From Typha latifolia (Eukaryota > Streptophyta > Magnoliopsida > Poales > Typhaceae), in the NCBI GenBank assembly GCA_019914945.1, contig CM034110.1, positions 10,270,808-10,334,807 of the forward strand: DNA of 64,000 nt. The letters are read 5' to 3'. A program made the position numbers and the translations under genes. The notes beneath the pieces are model-generated. The model made no database searches, was not told the DNA's origin, and saw only the letters and a list, made by a program, of their open reading frames with translations. Below are positions 45,850 to 58,375 of this stretch, piece by piece. Position 1 is the first letter of the stretch. Each line of letters begins with the position of its first letter.

Positions 45850-48800
45850 TGATAAAAATAGACTAATAACAGATCCTTAATGATTTGTTGAGCTTTAGGT
45901 GGAAATGTTCGAACCTTGGATTATTCTCCTAACAATTGACAATATATGGTACTTTAATGCTTGTGATAAAGAAGTGTAGATACTGAACAAAATAATGCTT
46001 TTGTGTCAAAGAAATCAAACTATCAAACTGATAAGTTTTTATCATGAACATGTAGCAATTTCTTCTCTTTGGCAGACTATACTATATGTATGGTGCCATA
46101 GAATAGAGGACTCGCACTAATTATCAGTTTATTACCATCATCATCCAAGAATTTTCCACTGTATGGAGTCTTTAGAGCACATTTCAAAATGGAAAGGATC
46201 TGAAATAAAAAATGACAATTTTTAATGATTGACTATCAACCTGATCTCAATTGCCTAAAAAGTTGGTGTTAGATTTCCAGTGAAAGCAAAATCAGACAAT
46301 AGATGAACTTGCCGTAAATGATTTATGAGGTCAATCGACGGTTAAATCTATTACCTTCTACACAGTTCCTTTTTCTTTCTTGTATTGTCTAGTATTGCCA
46401 TAAATGATCATTTCTGCTATGATAGCAACATATTACCAATTGTTGCAGAGAATTTCGCTACAATATCTCATGGCATGTAATTCTTTTACAGAGAGTTACT
46501 TATTGGCGTTTTGTGAGAGTGATAGGAAAAGGGAGCGCCTACAAAATCTGTTTTTCACCATGCAAATTTGAAGAATCAGCAAATTTTCCGTCAAAGTAAT
46601 GCTATATTAAGTACGTATCTTTTTTAGCGTTGACATTATTATATCTATTTATACATTATGGTGGCAAAGGTCTTCTCTAGAAAGTGATATTTGAACTTCC
46701 TACAATATTGTAATGAATTGCGGCTTGCTGGAGTTCTCTATGAAGCTTGTTTATATGGCGCTTACAAATGTGTACACAAAACTTGGAAATTTTAAGATGG
46801 TTAAACAGGTAATCATGCTTGTGCATGCATATTTTACTGTTCATTATGTTATAGTTGTGGAGCCTAATATGTTCTTCTATATGCAGATGGTTAGGGTTCC
46901 ATCTTCCATCCATAATAAGTTAGTAGCTGTATATTGTTTGACAGTCTGCAATAGCTTTTTGCCTTAAGAGTATGGTATCAAGTATCAACTTCTATAGAAG
47001 GGCAAAATGAATTTTAAGAATTTTTGGTCCTCATGCATTCTTTTGTTTACTCAAAAATTAACTCGCATATGAGTAGCCTCTTTTGCATACTTTATGCTAA
47101 AAAGTGTTTCGATGGAAAGATGCAACATAAACCAAGCCTTCATCTAACAAATATAGAGAGGAACTAAATATAGTGGATGAGATAATTCTGTCGTGTGTTA
47201 ACAATTTGAAGAATTTGCAAATGGTTGAGTATACTGTCTCATTTTTCAATTTATTTATTTTTACTTTTTCCTTATTGAATCAAAATGGATGGCCCTTTCT
47301 AGGGCAAATACCATGGTATACTTATTGCGGCAGGCTTCCTTTCTCAGTACTCTTTGGTCGTTAATCAATAGATGTAGCTTATCATGTTCAGATGCAGATA
47401 GGTTGACATCATGTATATCCTAGCAACAAGCTAAATCAAAATTGGAGGGACACAATGACAGTTTAATTGATTTCACTATTTTCAGTAATCACAAGTTCTA
47501 TCTATCTTACAAATTGAACATCATGTATTAGTTTTTCTTTCACCCAATTCATAAGAGGGACTCATAAAACATATACTTTAACAAGTTTACTTCCAATTAG
47601 TCTGATCAAGCTCATCCCTCAAACTAATTATATTACTTCTTAGTTGTAAAAGTGAGATGAAAACTCGAAATTGCTAGATGTCAAGCATTACTTACAGCTT
47701 TACTTTCTAGAGGTTGTCTTGGGTCATGAGCTGCCAGTGAAGCACAGGATTGAAATTAAGAGTGCACTTATAACAGCCCTTTCATCAAATGGACAAATGC
47801 CTGAATGTCTGTGATGCACTTAATGTGCACAATGAAATTAAGCAAGCTGGATGCTGCCCTGATCCCAAACCTGTGTCATAAGCCTGATTTTGAGTACTAC
47901 TACCGTTATTCCTGAATTCCTATATGTAACATGTATGAGAAAAGTGAAATTTTACTTTACTTTTAATTACGAATGTTGCGTAAATGTTTCTGCAGCAGTA
48001 TCTTCAAACTGAAGGTGAATTGGATAGATTACATCTGTTTCTAAAGGAATTGGATGATTCAAGTAATTTGTTTGATGGCTGCAGTAGAGTAATGCTCTAT
48101 TGCATTCAGCACAATTATTGTCGAGTATGCTTAATTAGTAAAGAGATCTCTATTTTTATAATTATCTACATTATTCACATCATTTTTCTTGTCCTTCCAT
48201 TTCCTTTATCAGTGACGCTAATAATTTACGTAAGCAGCTCAAGGAAAAAAAACAGAAAGATTGCATACATGGTTATTGATCAGGTTCGATCTTGGATTTT
48301 CTTTTAATCTGTCAAGAAGTACAGCATTGTCTTTCTGTATTGTACTATGTTAGAATTTCTAATAATTACATTTTGGTATCTATTGCGACTACACCTGGTG
48401 GTGCTATGAGAAGCTTGAGGCAACTTTGGTTGCTTTGTTATTTTATATTCATAATACTGCTTGATATAAGGAATTAATTACCAGACGGAAATCTTGATGA
48501 GTAGATGACTTCTTGGTTGCTTGAGAATTCACCCTTGTATTTGATTGTAAACTTCATATTGTACCTTTCCTTCCTAATCAATTGCGGACTTAAGATCGAA
48601 TCTAGCTCATTCTGAATTAGTTTCATATATTATTGTGTAAACACCAAACTTTTCCTATTTATTGTGAACCTCTGCACATCTCATAATAGTAAGTTTCTCG
48701 GACAATTGGTTAGTATCTTCAAATTTTGTCTTGCTTTATAATTGCAATTTGCAATTAATACTATTTCAGGAATTTAGTGCTTCTACATAAACCCAGTGTT

Positions 48801-49606
48801 GTTTGATTTTTTTTTTTCCTCTTCTCAACAGCTATCTGTATTCTGACACTGTAACATGAAAATCTATTACTTGTTTTTCTTTTGAAGTAAAATGTCCGTA
48901 GACAGGCTTTTTTCATTGTTCTTATACATAATTAATGTTAATAAGCACTTAACGAGGACATGAATAAATCTTCAAAGACATTCCGGCAAACATGGACATT
49001 CCAGACCATATGAGGGATCTGCAAAGGTGCTCCATTCACTGCATAGGCTTTTTTGATAAATTAGTTGAATTTTTTGCTTCAATTACAGATGTTCAGCCAA
49101 ATATGGAAGGCAGACCCTACAAATTTAGAAGCTGGAATTGAGGTCGTCAATGCCACTAAAGAAGAAGAGCTTGATCTTCATGTTTGTCGAACTAAGTCTT
49201 GATTTTCTTCTCAGTACTTGTGTGAAAGCATAAAGATTCACAATGTGCTAAGCTGATATGAGCAGAATATGAAGCTGCGGGCCTTCCATACAACGTCTTG
49301 TCCTTATTGAGGTTTGGAAGATGCTTGAAAAACACACTCATATTTCAAAAGAACAGCATATGAACTTTGAAGCATACTGATGTAATATGCTTTCCTGCCA
49401 TTATTCCGTTGTATTTTTCTATTGTTTGTTTGATTAATTTTATCCTTTTTTAAATTAGTATTATCTTTATTGCAACTACAGGTTGTATCAAGCTCTTCTG
49501 GCATCGAGGGAGTGTGAAGCTGCAAAAGAGATGCTGAAAAGAATACCATAAGAAGATCCTCATATATGTGACCATTATATCTTGTAAATCAGCATAAAAG
49601 CTTTAT
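45850..49606 (+). pseudogene. partial, broken copy of the 16-exon PPR gene
   Basis: Holds the start of exon 4 (46492-46541) and copies of exons 11 (about 46704-46808), 12 (47713-47890), 13 (47999-48125), 14 (48212-48282), 15 (49090-49316) and 16 (49483-49606). Damage is clear: the exon 11 acceptor CTACAG has become CTACAA; exon 12 has a 10-base insertion giving a stop soon after (CCTGAATGTCTGTGA); exon 14 has extra A residues; exon 15 has frame-breaking changes (CGAACTAAGTCTTGA); exon 16 reads ATACCATAA with an in-frame stop where the functional gene has ATACCAAAA. Exons 1-3 and 5-10 are missing and there is no start codon. It is non-coding as a PPR protein, though it might still be transcribed. 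Confidence 0.9.
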
Positions 49607-50100
49607 GTTATTGATGAATTAGAAGAAGTGATACGATTTTATATACTTTCGTAGATTAAAAAATGAAGGGGAACAGGAAGGCCGATGTATCATTCATATA
49701 CTCATTGATATGGAGAAGAAAATAATAACAGAAAACGCAAAATCAAACTTTGAATTGTAGTAAATTTATTTCCCATATTATTCCCGTCACTATGGAATTT
49801 GATCCTACGGTTGAGATAGGAGATCTACGGATGAACGAGATGATGTGCAACAAAAGATGAGCTACGGTTGAGATATCGGGTCGGATCTGTGTGTATCGTT
49901 CAACACGAAATCGAACCCACTATCTTGGAGTCGGGCCGGATTTTGATCCAAGGGGATCCGAACCGTTCACCGGCCATTGCCCCGCCCCCCCACCACGATA
50001 TCACGGAAGGAATATAATAATCTTCCATAAAAGGAGAGCTCTATAGCGATTTCATACGGCAGCGCTTGGAGGTCTCAAATCCCCAGTGACGACGAGAGGG

Positions 50101-50131
50101 TAGGGTTTTCTGGAAACCTAATCTAGGGTTC
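50101..50131 (+). promoter_or_regulatory. telo-box elements before the CCCH gene
   Basis: TAGGGTTTT at 50101-50109 and CTAGGGTT near 50124-50131, about 75-100 bases before the start codon, with AAACCTAA between them. Inverted telo-box motifs are typical of housekeeping plant promoters and leaders. They are absent from the duplicated promoter at 43400-43660. Confidence 0.6.
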
Positions 50132-50204
50132 TTACTCCATCTCCATATCTTTTGCGATCTCGCGGGCTCGATCCGTTTTATATTTCTCTCATTGTGCCGC
50201 CGTC

Positions 50205-53200
50205 ATGCTGGGTCGTAAGCTCTACAAGACGAAGCTATGTATACTGTTCCAGAAGGGACGCTGCTCTCGAGCGAGCTGCAACTTCGCCCACGGCGAAGCG
50301 GAGCTCCGCCGCTTCTCTGGATCCTTCAATGGTTAGTTCCTGTCGTACATATTGGGGGAAAAAAAGAGAGGATAGAATTAGAGGAGAGTTACTGAATTCT
50401 GTTCTTATTTCAGGGTTTAGTGCTTTATTTTTTGTTACTTAGTGAGATAATGTTCCCGTTATAACTATTAGATATCTATTCTTCTTTTAGTTAGATTAAT
50501 TCTTGGATCTTGATGGTCGATAATTTGATGTCTTCTGAGATTTCCTTAAATTCTAGCATTATAGTATCTTTCGTTGCTAGAATACCTTTCTGATCTTCAT
50601 CTTATGTGCTGTGATGTTTCTACATGGGTATAAGATGACAATCTTGACGAAGAATTGATGATGTCATGTGTAAGATATTTATCAGTAGTTGCTGAAACTT
50701 GAATAACATTAGATACATCAATGAAGACAATCTATCTGTGTATCTTGACTGCCTGAGTTGTCGCAGAAGCATCGCATCTCCTATATTGAAGATAGAGAAG
50801 TTTGTCATTTTAATTACACGTTTTCTTGCTATTGCTAAAAGTAAGCTGGTGTGGCCTCACATTTGTGCTTGTTTGTTTTAGACAATTTTTTTATTAGGTC
50901 ATGATTTTGCATTTGATATAAACCATAAGATGCTCATGGTTTATAATGTGATCGTTATCTTTTATGATTTGTATTCTCCAATAATAGCATCATGAGGAAG
51001 CAATAACAAACAAAGAATCAAATTTTGTGGATTACTGGAACGTATAGAGAGGAAATGCCACAAGACAGTTGGAATGACAAGTAGCTTTGAATTAATTTTT
51101 TTTATGGCTTAAATAACTATGGAATTTGTTGTAGATAGTTTAGTAAAGGATATAATGAAATAAATAGTTGAATAATATAAAATAAAGTAACAGTGAACAT
51201 AGGTTGAGGGAAGCATGAGCCAATTTGAGTGTCTATAAACTATTCTTAATGCATGCTTAGTTAAATTGACTAAAACAGGAGAATTTCAGTAGTGGAAAGT
51301 TTAAATTAGTCGAATAGGACAAAAAAATGCTTAGAAGTGCATTATCTGCTTTTGTTTGCTTGCTTTTTTTGCATGTACATTATGTAGTATGATTTGTTTA
51401 CTTCTTGCATTGACAACTTCAGTGCCATATCCTGCAGATGGAAAATACTTCCTTAAATTAGTGGTCAATAATCTAGTCAGATGAAGCTTATTGCAGAAAA
51501 TTGTGGCATTGTTCCTGGTTTTCTTTTGATTTTGTTACCATTCAAATTATCAACCTTCCAAACAGATTTATTAGAATCTTCTCAGCTGGAGGATGACATG
51601 CTGATTTTGGTAGCCCCTTCAGTTGGTATTATTGTATTCTTTTCATCTTTATGATAATTATTCGGTATCAGGAGGGGGACATGAGGGATCTTGTGTTGTT
51701 TGCTACATGCTCATTGAAATGCGTACTATGTGTCATGATCTCTGCATTAACAGGTTCTGCAAATAATCAAGCGAGTCATATGGTTCTTTTGATTCGGGTG
51801 CATCAATCAATTTCATCTGGTTGAATCCATAGTAGCTATTATTCACCAATTTGTCATATAAGGATAGATTTGTGGAGGGATATCTGGACACAGCAGAATG
51901 AAATATATTGGATGATACTTGGATGGACTTTCTTTCTTCATTATATCTTGAGATATTATTGAGGACAAAGCTGTTCACTTCCTATTACGATAATCAAATA
52001 CCACTTCAGAAGGAGGATTTTACTACTTTATGCATCAGTTTTACACTATCTGAGAGGTTCTGTTGGTGATCCATGGAAATACCTGGGTATTTTCTTATCT
52101 GTTAGTTTTATGGCTCACTTGTTTTGTGGCCATTTGGAATTATTGAGGAGGCAGTGCTACTTGTTATTAATTGAATATCTCATATAACTCAAGGTTATGG
52201 TAAGCTTAAAAAGGTTCATGGGTTATCTCGCCTCCTTGTTGCCTGCCTTCAATTATTCAAAAAATAAGGCTCTCCTTTGTGAAACCTCTTTTTCCTGACT
52301 GTAGGTAGGCGTGACTATAGGAGTGGGGACTTAAGAGATAAGCTTGACAGAAGAAATTCTCCGCATAGAAGATACTCACCTGGAAGGGATTCTAGAGGTC
52401 GTCATTCTTTTCATGCTCAAAAGCCAATTTCACATGACAGGGGCAAGTATCCATCCATTGTTTTGTCCTCTTCGTTGTTCTTTACCCTACCACAGTAATA
52501 TATTTAGATTGAGTTTATAGGTCTCTGCAAATGAATTTTGATTACATGAAATACTTGCTTCTTTTTAAAAATTATATAGTGCTTTCTGTACCATTTTCTT
52601 GTATCCTCATGTCTCTTGGAAATCTAATTGCAGGCTCTAGCCTCTCAAAGTCCCCTATCAGAAAGAGGTAAATGAGTTTATATATATTTTTCAGTCTTCT
52701 TAAATTGGGTCACAAATTTTAGTCCATCAATTTACTTTTGTTTGGTTAATGTTTATAAGTATACTGTGCAAGCATGATTTATGGAAGCTACTTTAGCTCG
52801 AGGAGATTAGCTAGTTGCAAGTTTTAGATCTGGGTCTGATTTTAGTTTCCTAACTCACTAAAAAGAAGTATAGATTTTGCTTGTTTTAACCATGTATTGA
52901 AGTATAAACCGATCCCGATCCGTATCGCGGAAATGGATCAGCCAATCCCCGTTCTAAAATGTTCGAACAGGAAGACCAATACAGCCGATACTATTGCTTT
53001 TTTCCAGCAAGCGATCTCGATCCCAAAACTGATACGAAGAACTTTGGTTCTAACTTTATACATAAAAGATACTGCAATTATTATTTTTTAATTCAATTGT
53101 TTGTTGTAAAAAATTGTATAATCAGTAGAGTATAGAAAGTATACAAACCTTTAAATAATGTCAAATCCAACAAAAAAAGCCTCTGCCAACTTCCTTTTAC

Positions 53201-56200
53201 ACAAGATACTTGCAAAAGCAATAAAAGTTACTTTTATCTTTGACACTTGAGAAGGGTGCAACCCAGTTCAGGTGTTTCAGGCTGTTTCACCAAACTTTTC
53301 ATGGCTGTCTCAGTGAGAGAAGGCATAGGAAGAGGCAGCTTTCAGATGGAGAAAGTGATGCATCCGGGAGCTTAAAAGTTTCTGAGAACCATGATGATAG
53401 GAGAAAAGAAGACAAGGGTTCTTATGATGAGAAAGATGAGCTCGAAGAGCAGGTTAAAAGCTTAAAAAAATTATTTTTTGCATAGCTCATTATTCTTGCA
53501 CCAATCTTCATCTGGAAGGTCTGGGTACTTATTATTATCTTTTACTTGATTGTTGTGCCATGTTTATATCTCCAAGCTTGATTTTTCCCTTAACATCATT
53601 TTAACTCTGCGCAGCTAAAACAAATGCAGTTGGATATGGATATTCTCAATGATGATAAATCTCATTTAGAGGTCGGTTTTACTTTTCTTCATAAATTTTA
53701 TGCTGTAGATTGTTCCATGTCATTGTTACTCCTATCCTACCTATATCTTTGATTTGTAGCTGATGCTTTGACTTCAGACTATTAAAAGTGCCTGCAAATG
53801 CAGCAATATTGTTGTTTGAATATTTTATTTTTCCTGCTCCTTTGTGATTGATATTCTGAGTGTTTTGCTTCTGTATGGTGCTCTTTCCTATCTTAGATTT
53901 ATAGAAAGAATCATAGTGATAACCTATGCTGTAAAGCATGTAAATTAATACGAAATAAAATTGTTTCGTATTTACCAATTAGTGTTTGACTGTTTTCTAA
54001 TACGAACTAATTTATCAATAGTCACATCCATTATTTAAGAATCTTCATATACATAATTGTAGTTCTAATGCATTTCTTCATTAGTTTAATGTCTATTGAA
54101 CAGCTGTCCTAACTTTAGGACTGGCATCAAATGAGTTTCATGACCATGGTTCTTATGGTTGAAAACTTGAAATTATATGCTACTAATTTAACTTCTTAAG
54201 AGTCTTCTGGATTTTCTTCTTCCTATTTTTTGGTACTTCTCATTTGTGATGTAATCTTTGAGCTGCTTTGCCGCATGTATCACATCTTTGTAATTAGTGG
54301 TATCTGATATTAATTTTTTTTTTTAATTCATAGATCATTCTGGAGGAGAAGGTTGATGAAGCAAACATACTTTCTAGTGAAATAGAGAACCTTGAGTTGC
54401 AATTGAGCAAGGAGCAAGAAGAATGTAAAAGGTTTTTATTCTATTATTAGTGTTGGAGAACCTAACATTCCATTGCTTGCTCTTTTTGTCTTATAGTTTT
54501 ATTTATTTATTTATTTGGCGGTTAGGATCACCTCAAAATTAAAGAAGTTCATTAAAGCTCATGGGCGTTACATAAAAGCACAAGCAGAGTTAAAAAGGCA
54601 GGTCTCAGTTACTCATTTGATAACTGTCAATCTTGCATTTTCTAGAATAATTTTTGCAAGCTTATTGCTGCGTTTGTTGACGTGCGGGAAGAAATTGATA
54701 GGTCACAAGCCCGTCTTCAGAGGTTGAGTGATGTCATTGCTTCAGATACCTTAAGGCCAGCAAATGAAGAAGATTCAAGTGTAAATGTTCTGAGTGATGG
54801 TGAACCCAACGATGATTACCAAACTGGTTCAAGGAGTGATCAGTTGCAGAATCATGTATCTTCAACCAACAAGAGACCTTTTGCCTATTCAACAAGTGAG
54901 GAGGCAAAAACAGGTAGCTCTTTTGAAAGTTCCATATGGATGATTTTCAAGACAACCATAATATCATTCCATTATAATTTATAATTTTGGAAGTTGTGAA
55001 AATGTGTTCGTGCTGGTACTTCAAAATCTTATTGTGATAAATCAATATATCATATAAAGAACTCCATAATGATTGAGGTTGTGAGAATGCTTACATTGTC
55101 TTTGTTTTTTATTTTTCCTTTTGCATTTAAAGCAACAAAAATTTCTTTAAGAGCACATCACTTGGATTGTTGTCTTGCGGATTTGCTTCATTGACACAGC
55201 CTGTCCAGCAACAGGGGATGAGGCTTTGAACATCTTGCTTTCTCAAAACAGTGGATCAGCCTCGTGCTAAAACCCTCTCTTTCTAATACATCAGAAGTTT
55301 ATGCACTTACATGTTGCATGTTAAGTTTTCATGTTTCTATCTTGCAGAGGCCACTCAGACGTATATATACCAGAAATCCTTTTACATGATTTCGGCATCC
55401 ATTTAATCGTCTTTTTAGTGCACTTTCCTTTGTCATGCTTATCATTATAAGCTTCCATTTCTTATTGGGATTTTAATAAGTACATGTATAGGTCAGGATG
55501 GTTTGTCTCATGTCAAGTCATTTTGCTTTCATCTATGTCTGCCCTCTTTCAAGTATCAAACTTCTGATAAAGGAATCATTCAATTGCTTGTTTGTATTTC
55601 TCTTGGCACAGGCGAACAATGTTTTTTTTGTTGCAGACTTGCAGTCAGTATAATACTACAAATTCCTATAAGAACTCTTAACTCTTGGTTAGATGCTAGT
55701 CACTTTTCTTGTAAATATCAACTTAAGTTTTGTTTGTCTGATTGGGCCTTTTAATTTGTATATTTAGATTTGTCTTCTCTTGCCTGCTTTTGTAGGTTTG
55801 AACTTCTGCTAAAATCAAAATTAGGATGTTTTCATGTTTCTTGTTTTGATGCCATCCTTTGGATTGTTTCAGGGATTTTACAAAAAAAGGGGAGATTTTC
55901 GGATGTGATTTCTAAATTAGAGAAGAATAGACTGGAAGGAAGTACTCCACATGTGGCATATAATAGCAAGAGAATTGAAACAAGGAAATCAGTCTTCATT
56001 AAAAACAAGATGTTGGAAGAAGATAAACGGGGATCTTTTGTGTCTGCTGGCATTGGTAATTTGGACAAGGTTAGATATAATTTCTCATGCTTGAAGCTAA
56101 TTATTTGGGTGATGGTTGGAAGCTGTAGGTCTAATAATGCTGGAACTTTTTTATTATTCTTCTCAGAACTTTTTACATGCTTGAAGAATGCTTTGATTGA

Positions 56201-57237
56201 TTGGTCATTTTGCAAATAACAGCTAAAGGTTTCTGAAGTGAAAAACCTGCTGCCCTCGACCAGTATGGCTGCTCATGCCGTAGATGAACTCGGTGAAACC
56301 ATAGAACTGGAGGAGAAGCTTGAATCAATGGAGGGTACTAGAATCCTTGGAAATGGATCTTTAAATAAGAGAACCAACTCATCTTATATGCCGCCACCGC
56401 CTCCTCCACCAGTAACTCAAAATGCTTACAAGCAAGTAAGAAGATTTGCTTAAGAGATTGCCATTCTATTTAGCTTCTTACATGCACCTAATATAAGATG
56501 AAAAGATATAGTTCCAGATTTCCAGGTATAATTATTTATGGCTTGTTCTGCATCTCTCTTAATTCACTGCATTCAATCATTGGATGTTTGCTAGATAATA
56601 ATGTTTGAATCCCTTATCCGGTTATTCATTAATTTTTATCTGTTATTTCTCATCATGGAATTTGACTTCGAAGAAAGTGTCTTGATGATAAAGAGCTGAA
56701 CCAGCAATTAGTTTACCATGGAAAAACTCACATTATTGTCAATGCACTTTAACAATAAAACAACATGACTCCTCCTTTGATAATAGAAGGGTCTTCAGAT
56801 TTCTCTATGGTTATTTTGAGATATTTTCTATGCAAAATATGATTACTCTGGTTATTGATGATTTTACCCCTATTGTTTTTGCTAATTTTTCCATCCTTAT
56901 TTTGCGGTGACCGGTGTTTAAGATTTATTGACAGCAAATTATGTGCTAAGAATGCATCTTTTAACTTCTGTGACTCCATGATAATGACATATACAATTTC
57001 TTTAAAAGATTTTTCATGCTCAACTTTACTGTGTGACCATAGCATAAACCTGTTATCGCTCCTGAAAGCAAACGTCAACACTTTTGCCTTGAAATTTTGT
57101 GTGAATCAGCAGCCTACTTACTAATTTGGATGATTTTTCAGTACGAGGGTGATGATGAGGAAGTGGATGTAGAAAAGGTGGATTCTGAGATGGTAGATAT
57201 TGATTTCAACAGCGAGGTTGAAATTGAGCAGGTCTAA
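50205..57237 (+). CDS. CCCH zinc-finger and coiled-coil protein
   Basis: Exons: 50205-50331, 52305-52442, 52634-52667, 53314-53452, 53615-53671, 54334-54431, 54526-54601, 54661-54913, 55873-56069, 56223-56435, 57142-57237; 475 residues, all in phase. It begins MLGRKLYKTKLCILFQKGRC; the single CCCH finger has spacing C-x7-C-x4-C-x3-H (ending CNFAHG) and is followed by AELRRF. Next come an Arg/Ser-rich part (RRDYRSGDLRDKLDRR, SPGRDSRGRHSF, SKSPIRKR), a coiled coil (EKDELEEQLKQMQLDMDI, ILEEKVDEANILSSEIENLE, ITSKLKKFIKAHGRYIKAQA), a seven-proline run and a very acidic end (YEGDDEEVDVEKVDSEMVD). Plant relatives are annotated as CCCH proteins of the rice C3H40/Arabidopsis C3H13 kind, probably nuclear RNA-binding; the RS-like part suggests mRNA processing. 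Intron 2 uses a GC donor. At exon 7/8 a second in-frame junction (54597 to 54702) would drop 15 residues, giving ELKRSQARLQ. Confidence 0.88.
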
Positions 57238-58375
57238 CACATCTATTTTGTTTGTGGGTTAGTTTCAGGAGGGAGGAGGCTTTTTGTATTTTCTAATTTG
57301 CAGCTTCTGGCTTTGTACATCTTGATGAATTTCTGATTCTGGAAACTTATTTTCTAATGTAAACATTTTGTCAACTTAGTCATATTGTTCCATGCGATGG
57401 CCAAAAGAAACATCTCTTCGTCCTTCTTTCTTGACGATTATGACTAGAACGATTTAACTGGAAACAACAAACCATCTGAAACCAAATCACTTTTTCCTAC
57501 CAGAGGATTAAGGACCTGTATCTCTAGACATTGTACTCATGAGTGGTTCATGTTTTTCATGGAGCTTCTGTGGATTCAATTTCATACGCCTGTCGATTAC
57601 TTTGGGTATCTCTATTGTTAAATCCTTTTTTTGCTATCATCACATTGCTTTTTATAGGGTATTCTATATATCTACCAGCCAGTTGCTTATAGGTGCAGAT
57701 ATTTGCCAGAAAAAGCTACGGATTCAGTTATATGCTATCAACGCGACCTACCAGTTTTGTACGATGCGTTATTTTATTTTATTTTATTTAGGTTGAGAGA
57801 ATCCGATGCGTATTGTTATTGCACGTACGCTTTGGTGTGCAGTTGTCGGTGTCTATACTTCTCAGCAGCGATAGTTTGTTATGCACACGACCCGCCATCC
57901 ATTCCTCCCGTGCCCAAATTTACAAATACATGGAAAAGAAAAGGTCGATATCCTCTGTCATTAAAATGAGGGATTGGGGGAAGCTTCAGACCCCCCAAGT
58001 TCTACCTACATCAGTAATATGGTTTTGATGAGCCTCCAAATGTAAGATAAAAACAAAATTAAATTAATTAGATAAAAATTTTAATACTGTCATGTCGCTA
58101 AAGAATGAAAGAGAAGGATTGACAAGTAGTTATTTCCCTAATTATTCAATATTATTTGGGTAATGTCATAGCAACTTGATCTTCCTTCTTGAATTTCCCT
58201 TCGCTCAAATGATAGACGCACGGTCTGGCTATAAGGTACAAAAAGCCAGATCCACATTTATTTGAACCTGGTATGCGCTCAACAACATTGTATGTACAAA
58301 AGAATAGGACTACGCTCAAAAGATTTCCAGTTTCATCTTTGCCCTATACACCGAAAAAGAAACCTCCAGTCCACC
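57238..58375. other. convergent intergenic region
   Basis: 3' flanks of the CCCH gene and of the lipid-transfer gene. Short open frames only; nothing recognised. Confidence 0.5.

Larger units (their letters stand above)
45850..50244 (+). repeat. right copy (B) of the direct segmental duplication
   Basis: Matches 34336-35036 (at 45850-46541) and 39893-43700 (at about 46545-50244). The junction at 46538-46546 reads CCTACAAAATCTG, where the two source sequences share CTACAAA-like microhomology (CTCCTGCAATT and ATACTACAAATCCTG), indicating an internal deletion of about 4.9 kb. The right edge is the 40th base of the CCCH coding region, which continues intact only in this copy. Confidence 0.87.

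Noticed and set aside
46713..46967. 84-codon frame as a gene
   Set aside because: It is the decayed copy of PPR exon 11 running on into the intron.
52897..53091. 64-codon frame in intron 3 of the CCCH gene
   Set aside because: It lies within an intron supported by family-matching exons on both sides and has no recognisable product.
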